NCBI RefSeq assembly: GCF_002261265.1
Contig: NZ_NEVK01000008.1
Span: forward strand, 496,001-560,000
DNA length: 64,000 nucleotides
Direction of reading: 5' to 3'
Source of the DNA: Bordetella genomosp. 7
Lineage (GTDB): Bacteria; Pseudomonadota; Gammaproteobacteria; Burkholderiales; Burkholderiaceae_B
Shown: piece after piece, positions 1 to 8,967 of the stretch
Layout: every line of letters starts with the position of its first letter
How positions within the stretch are numbered: position 1 is the stretch's first letter
Translations under genes and position numbers: made by a program
The notes under the pieces: model-generated
Database searches by the model: none
Told to the model about the DNA's origin: nothing
The model's input: only the letters and a program-made list of their open reading frames with translations

Positions 1-601
1 CACCGACAGCAGCGGCAAGGTGCTGATGCAATCCAAGCCCATCGTGGCCGGCGACGCGGCGGCCCGCGCCATCGACCCGCGCACGGCTTATGTCATGGAC
101 GACATGCTGCGCGGCGTGGCAACCAGCGGAACCGCCGCCCGGGCGCGCGCCACGCTCAAGCGCACGGACGTGGCCGGCAAGACGGGCACCACCAACGAAT
201 CTGTCGACGCGTGGTTCTCGGGTTACACGCCCACGCTGGTGGCCACGGCCTGGATGGGCTTTGACCAGCCCAGGTCGCTGGGTTCGCGTGAAACCGGCGG
301 CGGCGTGGCCATGCCGATCTGGCTGGACTACATGGCCGAAATGCTCAAGGGCGTGCCCGAACAAAAGCAGCGGCCCCGTCCCGACGGCTTGCTGGTCGAG
401 CGCGGCGAGTTTTATTTCTCGGAATTTCCCCCGGGCCAGGCGGTGGCGCGGCTGGGGCTGTCGGAGCCCACGCCGGCCGAAACCGACCAGCTGGGCGAGT
501 TCCTGAACGAACTGGTGGGCGGGGGCGACAGCAGCATACGCGTGTCGCCCAGCATGAACACTGAAAAGCAGACGCCCTGGTCGCAGAAGATCCCTTTCTA
601 G
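1..601 (+). CDS. mrcA: Penicillin-binding protein 1A, C-terminal part (partial at window start)
   Basis: This is the 3' end of a class A penicillin-binding protein, a bifunctional peptidoglycan glycosyltransferase/transpeptidase of the inner membrane. The frame is open from base 2, so the N-terminus lies outside the window. About 199 residues are visible. They include the KTG box of the transpeptidase (AGKTGTTN, near base 175) followed by the typical DAWFSGYTP and TAWMGFD segments that close the active site. The tail is a short polar extension ending KIPF. It converges on cyaY with only 24 bases between the stop codons. PBP1A is preferred over PBP1B or 1C because of these motifs and the tail, but the missing N-terminal domain keeps the exact paralogue uncertain. 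Confidence 0.85.
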   Translation, partial: TDSSGKVLMQSKPIVAGDAAARAIDPRTAYVMDDMLRGVATSGTAARARATLKRTDVAGKTGTTNESVDAWFSGYTPTLVATAWMGFDQPRSLGSRETGGGVAMPIWLDYMAEMLKGVPEQKQRPRPDGLLVERGEFYFSEFPPGQAVARLGLSEPTPAETDQLGEFLNELVGGGDSSIRVSPSMNTEKQTPWSQKIPF

Positions 602-625
602 GCCTCGCCGCGCCAGGCCCGGGCG

Positions 626-955
626 TTACAGTTTCACGTTGACGGGCACGCCGGCCGCTGCGGAACAGATCTGCGACAACGCATCGGCCAGCTGCGGGCC
701 GCCGCGGGTGTCGTTCCAGTGTTGTCCGTCGTAGCGATAATGAAACCCGCCGGTGCGGGCCGCGACCCAGATCTCTTGCATGGCAGTCTGGGCGTTCACC
801 ACAACGTGGGTGCCGTCTTCGAACACCAGCGTCAGCACATTGCCGCTGCGGCTGGCTTCGATATCGACGTCCTGCCCCGCCGCCCAATCGTCGGCCTGGC
901 TTTCGATGCTGTCCAGAACTTGGTCGACCAACGCAAGGAATTCGGTTTCAGTCAT
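626..955 (-). CDS. cyaY: Iron-sulfur cluster assembly protein CyaY (bacterial frataxin)
   Basis: Encodes 109 residues, the usual size of bacterial frataxin. Frataxins bind iron and modulate IscS-dependent Fe-S cluster assembly in the cytoplasm. The N-terminus (MTETEFLALVDQVLDSIE) has the acidic helix of the family. The centre carries the beta-sheet signature VNAQTAMQEIWVAARTGGFH, then a W-N-D-T-R-G segment. The start at 955 is chosen because the family begins at this methionine; the frame stays open further upstream, antisense to lysA. It is transcribed divergently from the lptM-like gene, 31 bases apart, so both promoters must lie in or near that gap. The cyaY/lptM/lysA arrangement is common in gammaproteobacteria as well. 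Confidence 0.93.
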   Translation of the reverse strand: MTETEFLALVDQVLDSIESQADDWAAGQDVDIEASRSGNVLTLVFEDGTHVVVNAQTAMQEIWVAARTGGFHYRYDGQHWNDTRGGPQLADALSQICSAAAGVPVNVKL

Positions 956-986
956 AATCGAACCTGCAAGAATTACGGAGTTTCGA

Positions 987-1163
987 GTGTCCCACTTGGC
1001 ACACGGCCGCATGGTCTTACGCATTGTAGCCACGCTTGCCGCGACCAGCCTGGTCGCGGCGTGCGGCTTCAAGGGCCCGCTGTACCTGCCGCCCGAATCC
1101 GGCCAGACCGGGCCCACCACGCCCCCGCCGCCCCAAATCCCCGCTCCCGCAACGCTTCCATGA
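987..1163 (+). CDS. lptM: LPS translocon maturation chaperone LptM-type lipoprotein (YifL-like)
   Basis: A very small lipoprotein. The signal peptide ends in the lipobox LVAAC and is followed by GFKGPLYLP, the hallmark of the LptM/YifL family, then a proline-rich tail. In E. coli LptM helps the LptD/LptE lipopolysaccharide translocon mature in the outer membrane; that role is carried over by family resemblance. Two starts are possible. GTG at 987 has ACGGAG six bases upstream and gives 58 residues. ATG at 1011 gives 50 residues but has no obvious ribosome-binding site, so 987 is used here. Its stop overlaps the lysA start (ATGA), indicating translational coupling. Confidence 0.82.
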   Translation: MSHLAHGRMVLRIVATLAATSLVAACGFKGPLYLPPESGQTGPTTPPPPQIPAPATLP

Positions 1164-2452
1164 CACCCCACAGTTCCTCGCGGCCTATCCTGGCCGGCGA
1201 TCCGCATTTTCATTACCAGAACGGCGTACTGCATGCCGAAGGCGTGGCGCTGGACACGCTGGCCGCGCAACTGGGCACGCCTCTTTATGTGTATTCGCGC
1301 GCCGCGCTGCGCCAGGCCTGGCAATCCTACAGCGACGCCATCGGCAGCCGTCCGGTGCTGGTCTGTTATGGCATGAAGGCCAATTCCAACCTGGCTGTGC
1401 TGAAAGAGTTCGCCCGGCTGGGGGCGGGCTTCGATATCGTCTCGGGCGGCGAACTCAAGCGCGTGCTGGCCGCCGGCGGCGATCCGTCCAAGGTCGTGTT
1501 CTCCGGGGTGGGCAAGCAGCCCTGGGAAATTCGCGATGCGCTGCTGGCCGGCGTGAAGTGCTTCAACGCCGAATCGCAGGCTGAACTGCACTGCCTGTCC
1601 GACGTAGCGCTGTCCATGGGCCGGCGCGCGCGGGTGTCCCTGCGCGTCAACCCCGACGTCGACGCCCACACCCATCCCTACATTTCCACCGGCCTGAAGG
1701 AAAACAAGTTCGGCATCGCGATCGAATCGGCGCTGGACGCCTATCGCCTGGCGGCTTCGTTGCCAGGGCTGGAAGTCGTAGGGGTCGACTGCCACATCGG
1801 CTCGCAGCTCACGGATATCAGCCCTTATTTCGACGCACTGGAAAAACTGCTCGACCTGATCGAACAGCTCGATGCCGCGGGCATCTCCATCCAGCACCTG
1901 GACCTGGGCGGCGGCCTGGGCATCCGCTATACCGACGAAATCCCGCCGTCGCCCAAGGCCCTGCTCGACCGCGTGTTCGATCGGCTGCAGGCGCGCGGCA
2001 TGGCGCACCTGCACCTGATCCTCGAGCCGGGGCGTTCGCTAGTGGGCAACGCCGGCGTGCTGCTGACCACGGTGCAGTACCTGAAGCACGCCGAAGCGCG
2101 CAATTTCGCGATCGTGGATGCCGCCATGAACGACTTGCTGCGCCCGGCCCTGTACGACGCCTACCATGGCCTGCAACCGGTATCGCCGCGCGACGGCACG
2201 CCCACCGAATACGACGTGGTCGGCCCCATTTGCGAAAGCGCGGACTGGCTGGCCCGCCAGCGAAAACTCACCCTGCAGGCGGGCGATGTACTGGCCCTGG
2301 AATCAGCCGGCGCCTACGCCATGACCATGGCCAGCAACTACAACACGCGCACTCGAGCGGCCGAAGTCATGGTCGACGGCCAGCGGCATTACGTCGTGCG
2401 CGAGCGCGAAACGCTGGATGATCTGCTGCGGGGCGAATCGACACTGCCGTAA
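1160..2452 (+). CDS. lysA: Diaminopimelate decarboxylase
   Basis: Encodes 430 residues. LysA is a PLP enzyme that decarboxylates meso-diaminopimelate to L-lysine, the last step of lysine synthesis. The PLP-binding lysine sits in YGMKANSN (K73). Other family blocks are visible: the HIGSQ strand, the DLGGGLGI loop that holds the phosphate, EPGRSLVGNAG, and the substrate-binding PICESAD cysteine block near the C-terminus. The start overlaps the lptM stop by four bases (ATGA), so the two genes probably share one transcript. The length is normal and the frame intact. Confidence 0.96.
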   Translation: MTPHSSSRPILAGDPHFHYQNGVLHAEGVALDTLAAQLGTPLYVYSRAALRQAWQSYSDAIGSRPVLVCYGMKANSNLAVLKEFARLGAGFDIVSGGELKRVLAAGGDPSKVVFSGVGKQPWEIRDALLAGVKCFNAESQAELHCLSDVALSMGRRARVSLRVNPDVDAHTHPYISTGLKENKFGIAIESALDAYRLAASLPGLEVVGVDCHIGSQLTDISPYFDALEKLLDLIEQLDAAGISIQHLDLGGGLGIRYTDEIPPSPKALLDRVFDRLQARGMAHLHLILEPGRSLVGNAGVLLTTVQYLKHAEARNFAIVDAAMNDLLRPALYDAYHGLQPVSPRDGTPTEYDVVGPICESADWLARQRKLTLQAGDVLALESAGAYAMTMASNYNTRTRAAEVMVDGQRHYVVRERETLDDLLRGESTLP

Positions 2453-2606
2453 TGGCCGGGCCATCCTGGCCAAAGCATTTTGGGGCGTGGGCAGGGCAGC
2501 TTGCGTGCGGTTTCCCGGCGTTGTCGAAGGCCGCCTTGGCTGGCTTGCTTCACGGTGCCGTCCGGGCGCCCCGCCGCGCGCCCGGGCCCGAACGCATCCG
2601 CGCCAA

Positions 2607-2731
2607 GCGCCTGACACCGAAAGCCGCCAAACAGGCGCCTGACTCCGGCCGCACAGGTGCCTGACTCCGGGCCGCACAGGTGCCTGACACCGGCCGCACA
2701 GGTGTCTGACTCCGAAGGTGTCAGACACCCT
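2607..2731. repeat. Tandem cluster of GTGCCTGACWCC-type short repeats between lysA and ccsA
   Basis: Five spaced copies of a core (C/G)GCCTGAC(A/T)CC or GTGTCTGACTCC occur in about 125 bases. Several are separated by nearly identical linkers (GGCCGCACA). The array ends with an inverted copy, GGTGTCAGACACC, which can fold on itself. Related single copies occur near 8885 and 22936, also between converging genes. There is no spacer diversity or CRISPR-like repeat length. The stretch from 2453 to 2606 shows no convincing gene. Confidence 0.8.
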
Positions 2732-2748
2732 TCATGTACACCAAGCCC

Positions 2749-4089
2749 TCAAAGCTCGCCATAAGAATGCAAGCCTGACAGGAACATGTTGACGCCCAAA
2801 AACGCGAATCCCGTCACCAGCAGCCCCACCAGCGCCCAGTAAGCCGCCAGTTGGCCCCGCAGGCCCTTCATCAGCCGCATGTGCAGCCAGGCCGCGTAGT
2901 TCAGCCACACGATCAGGGCCCAGGTTTCCTTCGGATCCCATTGCCAGTACGCGCCCCAGGCGTCGGCCGCCCACAGCGCCCCCAGGATGGTTGCCACCGT
3001 GAAGAACGCGAAGCCGATGGCGATGGCCCGGTACATGATGTCGTCGAGCACTTCCAGGGAAGGCAGCGCCCGTGCGATACGCGCGCGGCCCATCAAGATG
3101 CCGCCCACGATCAGTACGCCCACGCCAAAGTAGATGATCCAGGTGGCCGACACGCCCTCGGTACGGAACACGATGGGTTCCACGCACAGCAGGACGCCCA
3201 GCACGAACAACGGCGCCAGCTTGACCCACGAAGTCGTCGAGCCATGCTGCTTGACCAGGTACGCAAAGCCCACCATGGCGGCCAGCGAGAACGTGCCGTA
3301 GCCGATGAAGTTGGCGGGCACGTGCAGCTTCATCCACCAGCTTTTGAGCGCCGGTACCAGCGGCTGGATCTGCGCCGCATCGCGCGTAAAGGCGTACCAG
3401 AGCAGGAAGATCGTCGCCGATGAAATCACCAGCAGCACAAAGCCGCCCAGCGCGCGCGTGGCGTACTTGCGCTCGTAGTACAGGTAGAACAATGCGGTGA
3501 TCAGCGAAAACAGCACGAAAACTTCGTACAGGTTGCTGACCGGGATATGCCCCAGGTCCGGCCCCATCAGGTGCCCCTCGCGCCACCGCACCAGCATGCC
3601 GGTCACGCCCGAGAACACCGCGCCCCAGGTCAGGGCGGTGCCCAGCCACGCCGCCGTGGGGCTGAAGATGCCGATCCAGTAGCACAGCGTAGCCAGGATG
3701 AACAATGCGCTCATCCACAAAATGGCCGACTGCGACGAAAACAGGTACTTCAGGAAGAACACCTGCTCGGCGCGTCCCAGGTCGTTGCCGTACAGCAGCA
3801 CGGCCAGGCCTGCGGCCAGTGCACACGCGATCATCAGCCGGCGCAGCGGGCGCCACAGCCAGCCCATCCAGGTCGCCAGCAACACCGTGCCGCACAGGAT
3901 GATCTTCTCGTAGTAATCCATCGCGGTGCTGTAGCGCGTCAGCGCAAAACCCGCGCCCACCGCCAGCAATACGAAGAAAACCATATCGGTCCAGTCGGGG
4001 CGGCCGCGCACGGCGCGCGCGTCACCGGTGGCCGACAGCGGCGGCTGCCAGGCGGCATCGGACGATGATGAGGAAGTAATCACGGACAT
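2749..4089 (-). CDS. ccsA: Cytochrome c biogenesis protein CcsA (ResC-type heme handling protein)
   Basis: Encodes 446 residues with many hydrophobic segments. CcsA and CcsB form the system II (Ccs) heme exporter and cytochrome c synthetase, which attaches heme to periplasmic CxxCH apocytochromes. The decisive feature is the tryptophan-rich WWD-type block near the C-terminus, around WGAYWQWDPKETWALI, which presents heme at the outer face of the membrane. Conserved histidines flank it. ATG at 4089 has GAGG about six bases upstream. It lies eight bases downstream of ccsB in the same direction, as expected for a co-translated pair. Bordetella pertussis is known to use ccsA, ccsB, a DsbD homologue and ccsX. 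Confidence 0.93.
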   Translation of the reverse strand: MSVITSSSSSDAAWQPPLSATGDARAVRGRPDWTDMVFFVLLAVGAGFALTRYSTAMDYYEKIILCGTVLLATWMGWLWRPLRRLMIACALAAGLAVLLYGNDLGRAEQVFFLKYLFSSQSAILWMSALFILATLCYWIGIFSPTAAWLGTALTWGAVFSGVTGMLVRWREGHLMGPDLGHIPVSNLYEVFVLFSLITALFYLYYERKYATRALGGFVLLVISSATIFLLWYAFTRDAAQIQPLVPALKSWWMKLHVPANFIGYGTFSLAAMVGFAYLVKQHGSTTSWVKLAPLFVLGVLLCVEPIVFRTEGVSATWIIYFGVGVLIVGGILMGRARIARALPSLEVLDDIMYRAIAIGFAFFTVATILGALWAADAWGAYWQWDPKETWALIVWLNYAAWLHMRLMKGLRGQLAAYWALVGLLVTGFAFLGVNMFLSGLHSYGEL

Positions 4090-4097
4090 GGCAAACC

Positions 4098-6182
4098 TCA
4101 GGGCCTGTTGCGGCTCAGCAGCGCTTGCTTGAAGCGCTCGAATTCATGATTGAAGTCCAGTGTACGCTTCTGGGACGTCATGGCGGCCTGGACATCGCTG
4201 CCTGCGCCATCGGCGGCGGGCTTGACCCAGACCCACACGCGCCGGTCGCGAATGTAGAACATGGAAAACACCCCCAGCACCAGCAGCAGGCAACCGATAT
4301 ACACGGCGTTCTTGCCCGGCGTGCGGCTGACCTGGAATACGCTGGCCTGCTGGTGATTGAAGTCGCTCAGGGTCAGGAACACCGGCGCGGGATATACGTG
4401 CAGGTCAGAAAGCGCGGCGACCGCCAGGCGCGACCACTGTGCCGCGCGCTCGGCCTGCTCACCCTCGGTGGCCACCGGTGGCTGCCCGGCACGTTCCCGG
4501 GCCACGTCGCGCAATTCGGCCATCGACACGCCAATAAGCCGGATGACGACATCGGCGGCACGCGCCAGGTCGTCGGGCGGCGTATTGGCCTGCAGGAAGT
4601 TCGCAATGGCCTGCAGCCCACCCTGGGAAAATGTCTGCAGCGCCCGTTCGGCGGCCGTCTGCAGCGCCGGGCGTTCCGCAGGCGACGGGCTGTTGCGCTC
4701 GGCAAAGCGCCGCGCGGCTTCGCGACGCGCGGCCGGATCGGCCAGCGCGGCCCGCAGGTTCATGAACTCGGCCAGCGAACTGTCGGCATCGGCCGGAATG
4801 CGCAGATACCGGTAGTTCTCGGAGGCATTGTTGCGCACCCCCGCCAGGAACACCGCGGCGCCATCGAGCTCCACGGGCAGCATATAGTTCATGAACTCAT
4901 GCGCCTGCCCGGCCTGGTCCAGGAGCTTGTACTCGATGCTTGGCCCCACATTGCGCAGGTTCTCGTTCTTCTTGCCCGCCGCGCTGCCCGCCACCGATGC
5001 CACGTGTTCGCCCAGCGTCAGCGGGTTGCCGCTGGGCGTGCCGCCGGTCAGGTCCTCGACGTTGATGGGCCGCAGCGCCGTGATGTCGATGGCCATGCTG
5101 CGCGGGCTGCCATCGGCGCCATGCGCGGTAATCTCGGCAGGCTTGCCCACCGTGCCCGTCACATCGAAGGTGGCTCCGCTGGTGCCCACCAGCGGGTAGC
5201 CCTTGAGGGTGACGCTGCTTCCGCCATCGTCGAAGCTGGACTGATATACGGTGACGCCCTTGTAGCGCAGGGGCTCGTTCACCTCGATGGTGGATTCGAA
5301 CGACTTGCCGGTTTCGGGGTCGACCACTTCCACCTCGCTGGCAAAGCGGCTGGGCATGCCGGTGGAGTAATAGTCGATCAGGAATTTCTTCAGCTTCAGG
5401 GTGAACGGCAGGGGTTGCACCAGCGCGCCGTCGCCCACCATGACCACCGCCGTGCTGGCCTGGCCGCCCTCGGGCACCAGCACGCTGGCCCGGAAACTGG
5501 GGTTCGCGGGCGACAGCCTGCCGCTGGGCGGCACCTCGGAAATCAGCATGTTCTCGACGATAGGCTGCTTGCCGGCCAGCAAGACCTGCAGGCGCACGGC
5601 CAGTTCGCTGTCGAGCAATCCGCCCAGGCAGATGATCACCAGCGCCGCGTGGGCGCAGATATAGCCCAGCCGGTTGGCGCTGCCCTTCTTGGCTGCCAGC
5701 ATGATGCCGTCGCCGTCGCGGCGTTCGCGCACCGCATAACCCTGGCCGACGAGCACGCCCTTGATATCGCCGGCCGCCTGCTCGGCCGGCGCCGCATCGC
5801 GCATCTCGACCCGATGGGGAAACGCCCGCAGGCTGCTGGCGCGCACATGCTCGCGGAACGAGCGCGCATCGCGCAGCATCTTGGGCGTGTTGCGGATCAG
5901 GCACAGGGTGGTCGACACGACCAGAAAGCCCATGATCGCCAGGAACCACCAGCTGTTGTAAACGTGCCAGATCGAGAACTTGTCGAACACCTCGAACCAG
6001 AAGGGCCCGAACTGGTCGATATAGGTGCTGGACGACCGGTTCTGCACCAGCACGGTGCCCACGACGCTGGCCACGCAGATGAACATCAGCAGGCTTACCG
6101 CGAAACGCATCGAGCCCAGCAACTCGAACAGGTCAGTCGGCAGGCTGCGCAAGGGGCGGGAAGGAGGCAATGTCTTGCTCAT
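4098..6182 (-). CDS. ccsB: Cytochrome c biogenesis protein CcsB (ResB)
   Basis: A ResB-family membrane protein of about 694 residues and the partner of CcsA in system II cytochrome c maturation. The N-terminal part shows LLGSMRFAVSLLMFICVAS, VGTVLVQN and a second hydrophobic segment at WWFLAIMGFLVVS. A third follows around HAALVIICLGGLLDSELAVR, then a long periplasmic domain and a final transmembrane segment (YIGCLLLVLGVFSMFYIRDRR). The start is uncertain. ATG at 6182 gives MSKTLPPS and looks natural, but no ribosome-binding site precedes it. A GTG at 6203 would add seven residues and has a G-rich stretch upstream. Both choices fall on or next to a strong hairpin (6184-6216). Confidence 0.9.
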   Translation of the reverse strand: MSKTLPPSRPLRSLPTDLFELLGSMRFAVSLLMFICVASVVGTVLVQNRSSSTYIDQFGPFWFEVFDKFSIWHVYNSWWFLAIMGFLVVSTTLCLIRNTPKMLRDARSFREHVRASSLRAFPHRVEMRDAAPAEQAAGDIKGVLVGQGYAVRERRDGDGIMLAAKKGSANRLGYICAHAALVIICLGGLLDSELAVRLQVLLAGKQPIVENMLISEVPPSGRLSPANPSFRASVLVPEGGQASTAVVMVGDGALVQPLPFTLKLKKFLIDYYSTGMPSRFASEVEVVDPETGKSFESTIEVNEPLRYKGVTVYQSSFDDGGSSVTLKGYPLVGTSGATFDVTGTVGKPAEITAHGADGSPRSMAIDITALRPINVEDLTGGTPSGNPLTLGEHVASVAGSAAGKKNENLRNVGPSIEYKLLDQAGQAHEFMNYMLPVELDGAAVFLAGVRNNASENYRYLRIPADADSSLAEFMNLRAALADPAARREAARRFAERNSPSPAERPALQTAAERALQTFSQGGLQAIANFLQANTPPDDLARAADVVIRLIGVSMAELRDVARERAGQPPVATEGEQAERAAQWSRLAVAALSDLHVYPAPVFLTLSDFNHQQASVFQVSRTPGKNAVYIGCLLLVLGVFSMFYIRDRRVWVWVKPAADGAGSDVQAAMTSQKRTLDFNHEFERFKQALLSRNRP

Positions 6183-6183
6183 A

Positions 6184-6216
6184 AAAAAAGGGGGGCCGCG
6201 CACCGGCTTCCCCCCT
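6184..6216 (-). terminator. Intrinsic terminator after the cytochrome c4 gene, abutting the ccsB start
   Basis: Read on the minus strand, a G6...C6 stem with an inner CCG/CGG helix is followed at once by seven T residues and then the ATG of ccsB. It lies about 80 bases downstream of the cytochrome c4 stop codon. The form is that of a rho-independent terminator, but its T tract runs directly into the next gene's start codon, so it may also act on ccsB expression. Confidence 0.75.
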
Positions 6217-6296
6217 TATGACAGCGCGCCCGGAATCCGGTTCCGGGTGGCGCGAGTAATGCAGCGCGGGCCGGCCGCGCGTGACCAGACAGGCGC

Positions 6297-6998
6297 TTAG
6301 CGCAGGCCTGCGGCGTAGTCGGAAACGGCCTTGATATCGGCGTCCGACATGCGATCGGCGATTTCCTGCATCACGGCGTTATTGCCGCGATCGCCGCTGC
6401 GGAACAGCTTGAGCTGTTCTTCGATGTACGAGGGGAACTGGCCCGCCAGGCGCGGATACTGGGCGGGAATGCCGGCGCCATTGGCCCCGTGGCAGGCTGC
6501 GCAGGCCGGCACGTTGCGCTCGGGCAGGCCGCCGCGCCAGATCTTGCGGCCGAGTTCGACCAGATCTTCGTGGCCGGCCGTGGCGGGCTGCTGCAGCGAC
6601 TGCTGAGTCAGGTAGAAAGCCACATTCTGCATGTCTTCGGGCGTCAGGTTCTGCGCCATGGGTGTCATGGGCGACGGATTGCCGTCGGGGCCATTGCGCA
6701 GGGGCTTGTCGGCGCCTTCCTTGGTCTGGAAGTCGGCCAACTGCTTGACCAGATATTCGTGCGGCTGGGCAGCCAGGTTGGGGTTGGCGGGAATGCTGCT
6801 ATTGCCCGCCGGGCCATGACAGGAAGCACAGGCGACAATGCCGCGCGAGGCATCGCCTTGGTCGTACAGTTGGGCACCCTTGGCCGCATCCGGCTTGGCC
6901 GGGCCCGCGGCGCCGTCGGCGGCGAAACTGGGTGAAATTACGGACGCACCGAGCATCAGCCCGCTTGCTACCAACATCCGGGACAGCACACGCTTCAT
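6297..6998 (-). CDS. Cytochrome c4 (diheme c-type cytochrome)
   Basis: Encodes 233 residues with two heme-binding CxxCH motifs, CASCHGPAG in the first half and CAACHGANG in the second, the internal duplication typical of cytochrome c4. A Sec signal peptide of about 26 residues ends near SPSFAAD, so the protein works in the periplasm, carrying electrons towards terminal oxidases. Distal methionine ligands are plausible in PMTPMAQNL and in the C-terminal NNAVMQEIA segment. ATG at 6998 has GAGG seven bases upstream. The frame is open for another 48 codons upstream, but that part has no signal-like character. It precedes ccsB and ccsA, the genes that attach its heme. Confidence 0.93.
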   Translation of the reverse strand: MKRVLSRMLVASGLMLGASVISPSFAADGAAGPAKPDAAKGAQLYDQGDASRGIVACASCHGPAGNSSIPANPNLAAQPHEYLVKQLADFQTKEGADKPLRNGPDGNPSPMTPMAQNLTPEDMQNVAFYLTQQSLQQPATAGHEDLVELGRKIWRGGLPERNVPACAACHGANGAGIPAQYPRLAGQFPSYIEEQLKLFRSGDRGNNAVMQEIADRMSDADIKAVSDYAAGLR

Positions 6999-7213
6999 TG
7001 AAAACCTCGACGATCGGATCTCGATCAAGGCGCCAAGGCGCCCCATGCCTGCCCCATGCCATGCCGATGCGAACACATGTTCGCTCCGGGCCCTTGATAC
7101 CGCCGGTTCGTTGCTTTCAACGGGCGGAATAAGCCTATGCAATGCAGGGGGACCACTGTTGCAAACGCACGATTATACAATAGGGTTCGCAACCAACCGT
7201 ATCGGCCCAATCC

Positions 7214-8847
<1,634 letters not shown>

Positions 8848-8870
8848 GGCGTTCGCAGGTGTTGCCCTGT

Positions 8871-8898
8871 GTCGGGCTCCCGCAGGGTGCCTGACACC
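8871..8898. repeat. Single copy of the GTCRGGC...GCCTGAC intergenic repeat
   Basis: The sequence GTCGGGC-N11-GCCTGAC can form a seven-base-pair stem containing one G-T pair. It ends in the same GTGCCTGACACC core as the cluster at 2607-2731 and closely matches the copy at 22921. It sits between the converging hemB and dsbD genes. Confidence 0.7.
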
Positions 8899-8920
8899 GC
8901 CGTGCACGAGACACATGATC

Positions 8921-8942
8921 AAGGCGGCCGGGGGGCCGCCTT
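8921..8942. terminator. Hairpin between converging hemB and dsbD (possible bidirectional terminator)
   Basis: A perfect nine-base-pair stem, AAGGCGGCC/GGCCGCCTT, encloses a GGGG loop. No strong T tract follows on either strand. It could stop or protect both converging transcripts, but it is not a classic intrinsic terminator. Confidence 0.4.
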
Positions 8943-8967
8943 CCGGGTATCGGGCTGCGGCCCGCTG

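Noticed and set aside
2607-2731. CRISPR-like array
   Set aside because: Repeats are about 12 bases with near-identical linkers and no cas genes; it is an intergenic repeat cluster.
6182-6203. Seven-residue N-terminal extension of CcsB from GTG 6203
   Set aside because: Not excluded, but the added residues are encoded by the terminator stem and look unrelated to the family, so the ATG at 6182 was used.
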